NCBI RefSeq assembly: GCF_019669925.1
Contig: NZ_AP019779.1
Location: 186,001 to 250,000, forward strand
Reading direction: 5' to 3'
Source of the DNA: Methanobrevibacter arboriphilus
Lineage (GTDB): Archaea; Methanobacteriota; Methanobacteria; Methanobacteriales; Methanobacteriaceae
Length of the DNA: 64,000 bases
Made by a program: the position numbers and the translations under genes. Under the pieces are notes generated by a model. It saw nothing but the letters and a program-made list of their open reading frames with translations, ran no database searches and was not told where the DNA came from. Positions 1-8,971 of this stretch are shown one piece after another (positions within the stretch are counted from its first letter, which is position 1; each line of letters opens with the position of its first letter).

Positions 1-102
1 ATCTTTTTTCCCAATTATCGGTGTCAAAAGCCCCATTGAGAAAACAAACACCATCAGCAAGATAAATAAGAAAATGTAAATAATTGCACCTATAATATCC
101 AT
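1..102 (-). CDS. Partial membrane protein, N-terminal end only
   Basis: A reading frame on the minus strand starts with ATG at 102 and runs off the left edge, leaving 34 codons. The peptide begins MDIIGAIIYIFLFILLMVFV and looks like one membrane-spanning segment followed by a GLLTPIIGKKD turn. A GAGATG ribosome-binding site lies about 6 nt before the ATG. I cannot identify the family from so little. Small membrane subunits of methanogen energy-converting hydrogenases look similar, but this is only a resemblance. Confidence 0.5.
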   Translation of the reverse strand, partial: MDIIGAIIYIFLFILLMVFVFSMGLLTPIIGKKD

Positions 103-567
103 TAAATCATCTCAAAAATAAAATTAATTATTAATTCAATATTTATTTATATAATTAGAATGTTCAGTTAAATAATACTTAATTTAGAATACTTAATTTA
201 GAATAATTATTTTGGAATACTCAATTAGAATAATTATTTTAGAATAATTAATTAAATAATTAATTTAAATATTTAATTATAATTAATTTAGCTAATATAT
301 AGTATAAATGTTTTGATTAAATGAACTATTTATTTTCTGATTATATTATAATTTACATCATTTTGAATATAAAAAAGTAAGGAATAGTATAAATTAAATT
401 AAAAAATTTAGATTATATTAAAAGTCATTTTAAAAAAGTTAATTTAAAAATTTATCTATTTAATAAAATAATATTATAAAAATAAATAAAGTTGATAAAT
501 TTAAATAAATTGAATAAAGTTATTTGATTTAAATTTTATGAGAAAATAATATGGGATTAATATTTGT
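103..567. other. Intergenic, low-complexity A/T
   Basis: No gene or RNA is visible. The stretch contains imperfect short repeats of the form aatacttaatttag and taattattttagaa near 175-245. It would hold the promoter of the partial membrane gene and the 3' end of the DUF39 transcript. Confidence 0.6.
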
Positions 568-1821
568 TTATAAATCAAACTCTTTATCAATTATTAATTG
601 TTTCAATTTAGATGAGATCTTTTTACCTCTTTGAATATCTGATTGTCTGCAGGTAATAGGTATATTATGATTTTTATTTTCAATTTCAACATCAACTGAA
701 CCTAAATTCATTGTGTATGTGTCATTTTTATTAAGATATACACATAATCCACAACCAAAACACTTATCAAGATCAATTGTTCCATTATCATTGATTGCAT
801 TTGTTGGACAAGATTTTTGAATTTCAGCATTATCATCTTTATTAAAATTACTTGAATTAAAAGTAGGTCGCTCATCATATCCTTCCCATACTTTATCATA
901 ACTAGTTTCTGTTAAAGGTAAATGCCTTCCATGGATATCAGCTATTACAAGAGGGATATCACTGTTTAATATTTTAACATCATTGAAAATTTCTTCATTT
1001 AGTATAGGTATTGGTATAGCTACTGAGTCATATATTTCAGGTCCAGCTCCAGTTTTAAATCCTCCAATATATTCTGAAGACATTTGAAGCATATCTGCAG
1101 TTAACATGAGATTTGGTTTAGCATCAGAACTCCTAGTTCCAGAACCTAAGACTACTCCAGGACCTCCATTAAACAATATTTTAGTACCTTCTTTTATTAT
1201 ATTTCCACTTACATCATTTTGTAAAGGATTTAAATCACCACATCCTGAGAATGAAAGCTGATCTAAGCTCCCTTCCATTGGTATTCCATTAAAAATTGAG
1301 TTGACAATATCATTTTTAGGATTTACAAAAGCAGTATAATTTCTAAAAGCCATTCTAACTCCTATTATTTGTGCTCTAGGGATATCTTCAATGTTCACAG
1401 TAGTTTCGAATTTTTGACCATCTATTGATTCTACTTCTACATCAATATCTTTTCCACTTAAAATATCTTTAAATAAAAATCCTCCACCATATTCATGATC
1501 TCTTACACTATGTTCTGTTCCATATGCTATAACATCTATTGAACCTAAAAGCTCATTAGGACATGGTCCGGGAAAAGCAGGAACACCATTAAGATATACA
1601 CTTTTAGCTTTTTGAAAAACTCCAGGTTCTGTAACTCCAATATGAAATATTGCAGCAGTACCAGACATTATACCACAGGTACCAGTTGTTACAACATCAA
1701 CATCATCAAACTTTATATCTTCTTCGTTTTTAATAGCTTCTTTTAATTCCTGAGCAGTGAATACATTTGCTTCACCCTTTTTTATTTTTTCATTAATATC
1801 ATCTAAGCTTCTTTTTGACAA
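568..1821 (-). CDS. DUF39 homocysteine-biosynthesis protein with C-terminal ferredoxin segment
   Basis: This 417-aa protein has the DUF39 core: TGTCGIMSG near residue 47 with Cys49, PGPCPNELLG near 85, SGCGDLNP with Cys194, and a glycine-rich GGPGVVLGSGTR at 219-230. The C-terminus adds Fe-S cysteines Cys338, Cys354, Cys357 and Cys360, enough for one [4Fe-4S] cluster. In Methanosarcina the DUF39 protein MA1821 and its ferredoxin partner MA1822 are needed to make homocysteine from aspartate semialdehyde and sulfide; here core and ferredoxin part are one chain. It is transcribed toward the left edge as a single gene. A palindromic operator (1929-1944) and a TATA box (1984-1993) precede it. Family assignment is firm; the reaction is by homology. 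Confidence 0.88.
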   Translation of the reverse strand: MSKRSLDDINEKIKKGEANVFTAQELKEAIKNEEDIKFDDVDVVTTGTCGIMSGTAAIFHIGVTEPGVFQKAKSVYLNGVPAFPGPCPNELLGSIDVIAYGTEHSVRDHEYGGGFLFKDILSGKDIDVEVESIDGQKFETTVNIEDIPRAQIIGVRMAFRNYTAFVNPKNDIVNSIFNGIPMEGSLDQLSFSGCGDLNPLQNDVSGNIIKEGTKILFNGGPGVVLGSGTRSSDAKPNLMLTADMLQMSSEYIGGFKTGAGPEIYDSVAIPIPILNEEIFNDVKILNSDIPLVIADIHGRHLPLTETSYDKVWEGYDERPTFNSSNFNKDDNAEIQKSCPTNAINDNGTIDLDKCFGCGLCVYLNKNDTYTMNLGSVDVEIENKNHNIPITCRQSDIQRGKKISSKLKQLIIDKEFDL

Positions 1822-2207
1822 TAGCTCACCTTCTAGTGAATTGTTTTAAATTTTATTGATTTTCTTTCATAATTTTTTAATATTTAAATAACTATATTAT
1901 ATCTTATTAATTTTTATAATATATAAATGTTAACAATTGTTATATTTTTTCATATTTAAAAAATATTATCAGTATAATTAAGGTTTATATAAATTTAAAG
2001 TTAAATTAAAATAAAATTAAAAAATTAATAATATTACTGATACTGATAATAATATGTTTTAGTAATAGTAATACTTTTAAATAATATTAATAATACATTT
2101 TAGTATTAATAGTAATACTTTTTAATAATATTGATAAATATATTTTAATAATAGTAATATATTTTTATAATATTAATAATAATACAATTTAATAATTTTT
2201 AAATTGA
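1822..2207. other. Intergenic with DUF39 promoter
   Basis: The part near 1822-2000 holds the minus-strand promoter and operator of the DUF39 gene. From about 2030 to 2200 it is low-complexity DNA built from degenerate repeats of ttaataatattaataata and tttagtaatagtaat. No gene is seen. Confidence 0.6.
1929..1944. promoter_or_regulatory. Sulfur-regulon palindrome, site 1 (DUF39 gene)
   Basis: The sequence reads GTTAAC-AATT-GTTATA, with an inner perfect 12-bp palindrome at 1931-1942. It lies 108 bp before the DUF39 start codon and about 40 bp downstream of a minus-strand TATA box (TTTATATAAA, 1984-1993). It matches the consensus shared with nine other sites in this window. Confidence 0.6.
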
Positions 2208-3197
2208 TTATGTAGATATTTCATTTTCACTATCTTCAACTTTATCCTTAATTTTAGAATCATTTTTATTTAGCTTTTCAATGAATGGTTCAATTGGGAT
2301 AGTATGAGTTTGAATCCCAACAACTTTATATGGATCTGCACCTAAAATTAAAGCAATAAATTGAGCAATGTTTAGATGAACCACTTTAAAATCTAAATCT
2401 AATTTTTTTTGAATATATGGTTGATATCTATCAAACTGCATATGGCAATTTGGACACATGTGTATTAATATATCCACATCTTCATCTTTTAAAGCTAAAA
2501 GTTTCTTTTCAGTTACATCTAATGATAAATCTTTGTTAACAAATCTTTGGCGAAAACCAGCACCACAAGTAGTTCTTTTTTCACTATACCATCCAATTGT
2601 ATCAATACCACAAGATTTTACTATTTCATCAAGTAACACTGGATTTCTAGATCCATCTAATATATTATCATAAGACACTTTACAATAATGGCATGCATGA
2701 TGGGTAGCTATTTTAATATTTGATAAGTCTCGCACGATATTTTTACTAATTTCATCTCTTTTATCATATAAAATATCAACTACATGGAGAATATTTTTTT
2801 CTGTATCAACAGAACCTTTTTCATATTCATTAAAAGCACAACCATTAAAAATATAATTAATTTCTTCTCTTAAATCATCATTTTCATTTAATATTTCTGA
2901 GGATTTTTTATTTATAGCATAACAAGTTGCACACATAGTCACAATATTTTTTTTATCAATATTTTTAGCTAAATTGAAATTACGAGCAGCTATTAATGTT
3001 GTAGAAAATTGATCAAAAACATCACTATAATGACCAAGACCTGTACAGCAAGATTGTTCATGATCAACAGTATAATCAATGTTTAACTTATCAAAAATAT
3101 ATTTAGTTGAAGATTCAATCCCCGGATATTCAGTACTAACTAAACAACTTTTAAATAGTAGAATATTTTTATCAGGTATTTTATCCATAATTATCAA
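2208..3197 (-). CDS. HdrB-like protein (CCG-domain disulfide reductase subunit paralogue)
   Basis: The protein aligns over its length with subunit B of CoB-CoM heterodisulfide reductase. The first CCG motif is complete (Cys18, Cys50-Cys51, Cys89, Cys92). The second reads Cys169/Cys172, Thr210-Cys211, Cys248, Cys251, so one of the tandem cysteines is replaced by Thr. Canonical HdrB uses both motifs to hold noncubane [4Fe-4S] clusters and reduce CoM-S-S-CoB. This is therefore a diverged paralogue with one altered site. The frame opens at TTG 3197, but ATG at 3188 is the better start (326 aa). It follows the HdrC-like gene by 159 bp on the same strand and no HdrA is nearby. Its substrate may be another disulfide, or it may pass electrons to the sulfur genes around it. 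Confidence 0.85.
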   Translation of the reverse strand: MIIMDKIPDKNILLFKSCLVSTEYPGIESSTKYIFDKLNIDYTVDHEQSCCTGLGHYSDVFDQFSTTLIAARNFNLAKNIDKKNIVTMCATCYAINKKSSEILNENDDLREEINYIFNGCAFNEYEKGSVDTEKNILHVVDILYDKRDEISKNIVRDLSNIKIATHHACHYCKVSYDNILDGSRNPVLLDEIVKSCGIDTIGWYSEKRTTCGAGFRQRFVNKDLSLDVTEKKLLALKDEDVDILIHMCPNCHMQFDRYQPYIQKKLDLDFKVVHLNIAQFIALILGADPYKVVGIQTHTIPIEPFIEKLNKNDSKIKDKVEDSENEIST

Positions 3198-3283
3198 CTC
3201 ATTTATTATTAATTAATTTTATTCGTTCAATTTTTATTTATTCAATTTTTATTCATTTTTTTTTTTTTTTGTTTAAATTTACT

Positions 3284-3357
3284 TTTATTTAAGAAATTAC
3301 TCTCATTTAGTCATTTTACATTTATTTAAAAAATTACTTTCATTTAGCCATTCACAT
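3284..3357. repeat. Imperfect tandem repeat between hdrC-like and hdrB-like genes
   Basis: Two copies of about 37 bp, starting tttatttaa and continuing ttactctcatttag / ttactttcatttag, stand head to tail. The second reaches the stop codon of the HdrC-like gene. A run of T residues (about 3257-3270) lies just to the left. Confidence 0.5.
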
Positions 3358-3947
3358 TACTCACTTTTCATCTTTTCCATTCTCTTATGAAATTTTGCTT
3401 TTTTAAGTAATAAATTGACCTCTTCAATTGATTTTTTAGGCATTTTCACAGGACCTAAAGAAAGTTCTTCTCTTATTTTATCAAGATCAGTTTTTAAATC
3501 TAACCAACCATCAATATCCTTGTTTAAGTCCATGAAAAAGCTTTTAGGCATTCCACCAATTCCAATATCTAAAAAAGTCTCCCCATATGTTACAAATGGT
3601 TTTATTTTTTCTTTAGCTATTCCTCTATCAATAGCAATTTGTCTAATAACTTGATTAGCTAAACAAGCACTATTTTTAACTGGACATACACTTTGGCAAG
3701 TATAACAATAAAAACAATTCCATATTTTATCATCTTCAATTATACTTTCATCATTATTAAGGATTTTAGCTATTAGATCACGAGGATTATAATCTGTGTG
3801 TGCAGCAGCAGGACATAATGATGTACACATACCACATTGAATACATTTAAGTAGTCCTAAATCTTTAGGAGCTTCGATAGAGTTTAATATCTCCTTTGAA
3901 AGATTTATTGAATATTTATCATCATTCTTGTCATTTTCATAATTCAT
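3357..3947 (-). CDS. HdrC-like iron-sulfur protein
   Basis: The 196-aa protein carries two complete [4Fe-4S] motifs: Cys35, Cys38, Cys41, Cys45-Pro and Cys78, Cys81, Cys84, Cys88-Pro. This spacing is typical of HdrC, the electron-transfer subunit that docks on HdrB. The first 30 residues are charged and poorly conserved. It stands immediately upstream of the HdrB-like gene, and the two probably form a complex. The divergent ThiF-like gene starts 542 bp away, and palindrome site 2 lies between them. Since the pair sits inside a sulfur island and lacks HdrA, I take it as a specialised paralogue and not the methanogenesis enzyme; that is inference. Confidence 0.85.
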   Translation of the reverse strand: MNYENDKNDDKYSINLSKEILNSIEAPKDLGLLKCIQCGMCTSLCPAAAHTDYNPRDLIAKILNNDESIIEDDKIWNCFYCYTCQSVCPVKNSACLANQVIRQIAIDRGIAKEKIKPFVTYGETFLDIGIGGMPKSFFMDLNKDIDGWLDLKTDLDKIREELSLGPVKMPKKSIEEVNLLLKKAKFHKRMEKMKSE

Positions 3948-4489
3948 CTTTTTTAAACTCCTTGTTTTATCCTTACTTTATTTTTATATTATAATAATTA
4001 TCATAATAAATATTATAATAAATATTAGAATAAACATTAGAACAAATATTAGAATAAAATATTCTCATGAAAATGTTTATATATAAGTTAGTCATAATAT
4101 AAAAATATAACTATTGTTATAAAAATGCTAAGAATTGTATTAATGACTTAAAAATAAAAATAGTATCATAGAAATTAATGGAATATTAAATTTAAAATTA
4201 ATTAGATACTAAAATTAATAATATAATTATCAAGAATAGATATTTAGTTATTAAGAATAAATATTAAATAATTATTTAAGTTAATTATTTAGAATAATAA
4301 TATTAAAAAGAATATAAATTTAAAATAAAAACAATATAAATTTAAAAATATATTAATTATTGAATAGTATTATATTCATTTATAAAAGTTATATATGAAT
4401 ATATAAATCTTATAGTTTATATATAAACAATAAAGACTACTCAAATAAATATTTTAATTATAAATCGTATAAAGTAAGAAAGTGATTTA
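3948..4489. other. Divergent promoter region, hdrC-like / thiF-like
   Basis: This holds a near-symmetrical TATA element at 4076-4086 that could serve either strand, palindrome site 2 at 4106-4121, and a second TATA box (TTTATATATAAAC, 4416-4427) about 62 nt before the ThiF-like start. The rest is repetitive A/T such as aaatattagaataaacattag near 4010-4060. Confidence 0.55.
4106..4121. promoter_or_regulatory. Sulfur-regulon palindrome, site 2 (hdrC-like / thiF-like)
   Basis: The sequence is TATAAC-TATT-GTTATA, with perfect 6-bp arms. It begins 19 bp after the TATA element at 4076-4086 when read on the plus strand. It may control the ThiF-like gene, the HdrC/HdrB pair, or both. Confidence 0.6.
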
Positions 4490-5242
4490 ATGCCAACAAG
4501 ATATATAGGAATGGGATATTGGGAAATTATTAGTCGTCAAATGAGCATAGTAACAAAAAGCCAACAAACTAGATTCAAAGAAGCAGAAGTAACTGTAATT
4601 GGATGTGGAGGAATCGGAGGGTCCTTAATTGAACAACTAGCTCGTATGGGTGTAGGAAAAATTAATTTAATTGATAAAGATATTTTTGACCTTTCAAACC
4701 TAAATAGGCAGCTAATCAGTGGATTAGAAACATTAGGTAAAGAAAAAAGTTATTCTGCAAAAGAAAGAGTCAGAAATGTAAATCCTTATGTTGAAGTTAA
4801 TGCATTTAATGAAGAATTAAATGAAGAAAATGTAGAAAAAGTCATAGGTGAGTCTGATGTAGTCTTAGATGCATTAGATAATTTAGTTACTCGTGTAATT
4901 GTAAGTAGAGCTGCTAAAAAACTCAAAATCCCTTATGTTCATGGAGCAATTCATGGGACAATGGGTCAAGTTTCTGTTTTTACTCCTGAAACAAAAACTT
5001 ATGAAGAAATGTTTCAATTACCTTCAATCGATAAAGAATTAGATGAAAATACAATAAAAGATATTAATTCATTGAATAGGGGAGTTCCTCCAGTTATTGG
5101 TCCAACACCAAATATTGTGGGTTGTTTAGAAGCTTTTGAAGCATTTAAATTAATAACTGGGGTTGGTGAAGTCACTTACTCACCAAAACTTTTAAGTTTT
5201 AATATTTTAGATTTATCATCATTTGATGTAATAGAATTATAA
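4490..5242 (+). CDS. ThiF/MoeB/HesA-family E1-like adenylyltransferase
   Basis: The 250-aa protein has the Rossmann motif GCGGIGGS at about residues 38-45, the LNRQ catalytic motif near 70, and the conserved DALDN segment near 124. These enzymes adenylate the C-terminal Gly-Gly of a ubiquitin-like sulfur carrier, which then receives sulfur as a thiocarboxylate. The two CxxC zinc motifs of bacterial MoeB are absent. The next gene on the same strand encodes a carrier ending in GG, the expected partner. An AAAGTGAT ribosome-binding site precedes the ATG. Whether the sulfur goes to thiamine, molybdopterin or an amino acid cannot be told; the neighbours favour sulfur assimilation. Confidence 0.85.
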   Translation: MPTRYIGMGYWEIISRQMSIVTKSQQTRFKEAEVTVIGCGGIGGSLIEQLARMGVGKINLIDKDIFDLSNLNRQLISGLETLGKEKSYSAKERVRNVNPYVEVNAFNEELNEENVEKVIGESDVVLDALDNLVTRVIVSRAAKKLKIPYVHGAIHGTMGQVSVFTPETKTYEEMFQLPSIDKELDENTIKDINSLNRGVPPVIGPTPNIVGCLEAFEAFKLITGVGEVTYSPKLLSFNILDLSSFDVIEL

Positions 5243-5371
5243 AATTATTTATAAATTTAAAATATTTATAAATCTAAATCATATTATATCTAAATGATAT
5301 TATAAAATATTATTTATAGATCTATATCGGTTTATCTATAATTTCAAATCTAACAAAAAATAGGTGTTATT

Positions 5372-5572
5372 ATGAGTTTTACATTAATATTTGAAAATAA
5401 AAAAGAAGACAAGGAACTTACTGAAGAAATTTGTGTTCAAGATGTTTTAAATGATCTTGATGTTTCTATTGAAAGTACTGTTGTTAAAAAAAATGGAGAA
5501 ATAGTAGAAGAAGAAGCTATAATTAAAGAGGGAGATGAAGTCCAAATTATACAAATCGTTTATGGTGGATAA
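5372..5572 (+). CDS. ThiS/MoaD-like sulfur carrier protein
   Basis: This 66-aa protein has the beta-grasp pattern of ubiquitin-like sulfur carriers and ends in VYGG, the diglycine that is adenylated and thiocarboxylated. The GDEVQIIQIV strand near the end is typical of ThiS and MoaD. A TAGGTG ribosome-binding site stands before the ATG. It lies 129 bp behind the ThiF-like gene and probably works with it. Sequence alone does not decide whether it serves thiamine, molybdopterin or another sulfur transfer. Confidence 0.8.
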   Translation: MSFTLIFENKKEDKELTEEICVQDVLNDLDVSIESTVVKKNGEIVEEEAIIKEGDEVQIIQIVYGG

Positions 5573-5767
5573 CATTATAAGATAAGATAACATTATAAGA
5601 TAATATTATTAATATATACTTTTTATTAAATCTATACTTTTTTTATTAAAATTATTAACATTTTCTTACACATACAACCTATAATAATTAAAGATATTAT
5701 TAATATAGTTTATTAATATAAATATTATTTATTTAACGATAGAAAATTTATTAAATATATAAAAAAA

Positions 5768-6508
5768 TTAATTGTCAAGTATCTCTATGACTAAATTTTG
5801 AATTTCAATAAATTCTTCTATTTCTCTTTTTCTTGGTCTTGGTAAATTATTTTCAAAAATTTCTTTTATTTCTCCAGGATCTTTACTCATAATCACAATC
5901 CTATCTGAAAGAAAAACAGCTTCATCAACATCATGAGTAACAAAAACAATTGTATTATTTGTTTTATTCCATATTCTAATAAGTTCTTCCTGTAATTTAT
6001 GTCTATTTTGCATATCTAAAGCTGAAAAAGGTTCATCCATTAATAATGTCTTTGTTTTATTAACAAGAGATCTTATAATTGCTACTCTTTGTTTCATTCC
6101 ACCAGAAAGTTCGTGAGGATATAACTCTTCTGCACCTTCTAATCCTACAGCTTCTAAGTATTTCTTAGCTCTCCTAATATTTTCTTCTTTTGGATGTCCA
6201 GCTATCTCTAAACCAAACATTACATTATCTAATACATTTAACCAAGGAAATAATGAATATTGTTGAAAAACAAATCCTCGTTCTCTTGATGGTTTTTCAA
6301 CTAACTCTCCATTTTCTATTATCTCCCCACTTTCAGACTTTTCAAGTCCTCCAATTAAACGAAGTAAAGTAGTTTTTCCACAGCCAGATGGACCAAGAAT
6401 ACAAATTAACTCATTATCTTCAATTTCGAGATTTATATTGTTTAGTGCTATAATCTCTTTTTCATTTGTTTTGAATTTCTTGTTGATGTTTTTTATTTTA
6501 ATTGACAT
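5768..6508 (-). CDS. ABC transporter ATPase, NitT/TauT (SsuB) type, transporter 1
   Basis: The 246-aa protein has Walker A GPSGCGKTT (39-47), Q-loop FQQYSLFPW (82-90), signature LSGGMKQR (135-142), Walker B LLMDEP (156-161), and a switch His in FVTHD. The Q-loop and overall length match the nitrate/sulfonate/taurine family. It is the last gene of a minus-strand operon reading binding protein, permease, ATPase. With sulfur genes on both sides, an organosulfur substrate is more likely than nitrate or bicarbonate, but the sequence does not fix it. Confidence 0.9.
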   Translation of the reverse strand: MSIKIKNINKKFKTNEKEIIALNNINLEIEDNELICILGPSGCGKTTLLRLIGGLEKSESGEIIENGELVEKPSRERGFVFQQYSLFPWLNVLDNVMFGLEIAGHPKEENIRRAKKYLEAVGLEGAEELYPHELSGGMKQRVAIIRSLVNKTKTLLMDEPFSALDMQNRHKLQEELIRIWNKTNNTIVFVTHDVDEAVFLSDRIVIMSKDPGEIKEIFENNLPRPRKREIEEFIEIQNLVIEILDN

Positions 6509-6567
6509 AATATTCCAAATTTCATAAATAATTCTAAGTTATTATGCTTTTATAATCTATTATGTTC

Positions 6568-7320
6568 TTACCAAAATATTTTCCTTTGAGCATGAATAAA
6601 AAGCCTATCAAATACTAATCCAATAATACCAATAGCTAACATACCAATAACGATATCTCCAGTATTAGATAAGGTAGATGCAGTCATAATCATTTGACCT
6701 AAACCAGATGTTGATCCAACCATCTCAGCAGAAACTGTACACATTAAATCAATTCCAAATGCAACTTTTAATCCTGTAACTATGGTTGGAAAGGATGAAG
6801 GAAAAATAACTTTACTAAGAATCTGAAAGTCATTAGCTCCTAATGTTTGTCCTGCTTCTATTAAAACTTTATCAGTTCTTTTTACGCCATCAATTGTGTA
6901 AACAAGGATAGGAAATATACAACCCATAAATATAATAAACACTGCTGGAGCTATTCCAATACCAAACCATAAAAGTGAAAATGGTATCCATGCTACTGGA
7001 GGAATAGGTCTTAGAATACTAACTATTAATTCTGACATAGCTTCTAATCTTTCAGACCATCCTAAAATTAGACCTAATGGAACAGCTACTATTGTAGCTA
7101 ATATTATCCCTAATAAAACCTTAAATAATGTATTTATTGTGTCATCTAGTAACTGACCTGTGATTATCAGGTTGTATCCAGCATTTAATACATCTAATGG
7201 AGTAGGTATTATATAATCTGGAAATACTTTAAAAACCATTGTGATTAAAAACCATATGATTATTAAAGTTACTGGAATTATTAATGAAAGAACTTTTTTA
7301 TTCAAGATACCCTTAACCAT
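6568..7320 (-). CDS. ABC transporter permease, SsuC/TauC type, transporter 1
   Basis: The 250-aa protein has about six membrane segments and the cytoplasmic EAA-type loop around AGQTLGANDFQILSKVIFP, which contacts the ATPase. The ending typical of SsuC/TauC (VFDRLFIHAQRKIF) is present. It lies between the ATPase and binding-protein genes of transporter 1, 59 bp before the ATPase gene, and would import the same compound. Confidence 0.9.
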   Translation of the reverse strand: MVKGILNKKVLSLIIPVTLIIIWFLITMVFKVFPDYIIPTPLDVLNAGYNLIITGQLLDDTINTLFKVLLGIILATIVAVPLGLILGWSERLEAMSELIVSILRPIPPVAWIPFSLLWFGIGIAPAVFIIFMGCIFPILVYTIDGVKRTDKVLIEAGQTLGANDFQILSKVIFPSSFPTIVTGLKVAFGIDLMCTVSAEMVGSTSGLGQMIMTASTLSNTGDIVIGMLAIGIIGLVFDRLFIHAQRKIFW

Positions 7321-7594
7321 TATTTAAAATAAAAATTATTATATTTAATATTAATTTTTATTACTCTTTAGACTATTAAAACTTTATATTAAAATTTTAT
7401 TATTTTAATTTTATTAATATCTATTCTATTAGTATTAATATCAATTCTATTAGTATTAATTTTATTAGTTGAGTTTAACTATTATTATATTAACTATTAT
7501 ATTTGAAAATAAGGAAAAGTAATCAAAAATCAAATTATGATTTTTAATTTACTTTTTTATGTGTTGTTTTTATACTTTAGCTTAATATTTAACT

Positions 7595-8536
7595 TTATAT
7601 AGTTTGAAATATTTTATTAATGTCTAAAGCTTTTTCTATTAAACCTAAATCAATTTCTATATTCATAAAGTCTTTAACTTTGTTTTTATAATCGTCACTT
7701 AAACCAGAAGTGAATTTTATATTTTTCATAGCTACCTTTTCAACATTAACATCAAATTGGTCTGCTGGTAATTTAGTAGCTGCCTCTTCAGGATTTTTTA
7801 AAATATATTCGGTTGTTTCATTATGAATATCTAATATTGTTTTAAGTTTATCCTCATGGTTTGTAATAAAATCTTCTCTTGCAACTATTACACAACAAGG
7901 GTGTTCTGGTAAAATATCATTAGAGGAAGCAATTTCAGTTCCATTAGCATTTAAAACAGCTTGAGTTACAAATGGCTCAAAAGCTACAATTCCATCAAGT
8001 TTTTTAGTTTTTATAGCATCTACTAATTGTGGAGACTTTAGAGATGAAATAGTTAAATCATTTTTATCTAAGTTTGCTTCTTTAAGAGCATATAAAAGAA
8101 GCATATATTGTATTGAACTTGGATCTGGAGTAGCTACTTTTTTATCTTTTAAATCAGATACATTAGATATACCTGAATCATCAGGAACAACAATTCCACT
8201 TCCTTCCTCTTGAACAGATGAGACAATTTTAACAGGAACTCCTTTTGATATTGAGGATAATGCTGGAGTTATACCTACATAACCTACATCAACTTCACCA
8301 TTTGCCATAGCAGTCATTAAATTACCACCATTATCAAATTTAACAAGGTTAACTTTGACTCCCTTGGATTCATATTTTTTCTCAGCTTCAGCTATTAACA
8401 ATGCAGCATGATGATCTGATGGCAAATATCCAATGTTAACAGTATCAGGATCAGATGAATTAGCATAAAGATATGCTCCTGCTCCAACTAGTACTATAAC
8501 TATTGCAATTATTAATACTATATATTTATTATCCAT
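7595..8536 (-). CDS. Substrate-binding protein, NitT/TauT type, membrane-anchored, transporter 1
   Basis: The 313-aa protein starts with one hydrophobic helix (residues 4-25) that should anchor it outside the membrane. The SsuA/TauA fold follows: VNIGYLPSDHHAALLIAE, ANGEVDVGYVGITPAL, then DLKDKKVATP and LDGIVAFEPF. The ligand site is formed by the two lobes and the ligand cannot be read from sequence. It is first in the minus-strand operon, 274 bp ahead of the permease. I see no copy of the island palindrome in its upstream 435 bp. Confidence 0.88.
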   Translation of the reverse strand: MDNKYIVLIIAIVIVLVGAGAYLYANSSDPDTVNIGYLPSDHHAALLIAEAEKKYESKGVKVNLVKFDNGGNLMTAMANGEVDVGYVGITPALSSISKGVPVKIVSSVQEEGSGIVVPDDSGISNVSDLKDKKVATPDPSSIQYMLLLYALKEANLDKNDLTISSLKSPQLVDAIKTKKLDGIVAFEPFVTQAVLNANGTEIASSNDILPEHPCCVIVAREDFITNHEDKLKTILDIHNETTEYILKNPEEAATKLPADQFDVNVEKVAMKNIKFTSGLSDDYKNKVKDFMNIEIDLGLIEKALDINKIFQTI

Positions 8537-8971
8537 AATTTTTTCTCCTTTTTATTTGTTATTAAGTTATTATCATTAATATTGTTTTTTATTTGTTTTA
8601 GTATCAAAAATATTATTCTATATAATTAAATATAAAGTAAAATGAATGAGATTAATATTAATAAATTTAATACTAATAAAAATATTGTTTATAAATTGAT
8701 ATTATAAAAAATATTATTAATAAAGTAATGTTAATAAGTAATATTAATAAAAATAATAGTAAAATAAATTTAATATAATAATAGTTGATATAATCAATAG
8801 CAATATCAATATAAAACAAGCAATCAATTATACTAATAAAAAATTATTTAATAAAAAACTATTATAATTTATTAAATTATTATAATTTATTTATTTAATT
8901 ATATAGAGAGTTATTGTAATTTATTAAATTTTTATAATTAATTTATTAAATTAATAAATTTTATTAGATTT
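8537..8971. other. Intergenic, A/T repeats
   Basis: This lies upstream of the transporter 1 operon and downstream of the GMC oxidoreductase gene. It consists of degenerate taataaaaatattattaa-type repeats. I see no operator palindrome, RNA or gene. Confidence 0.55.
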
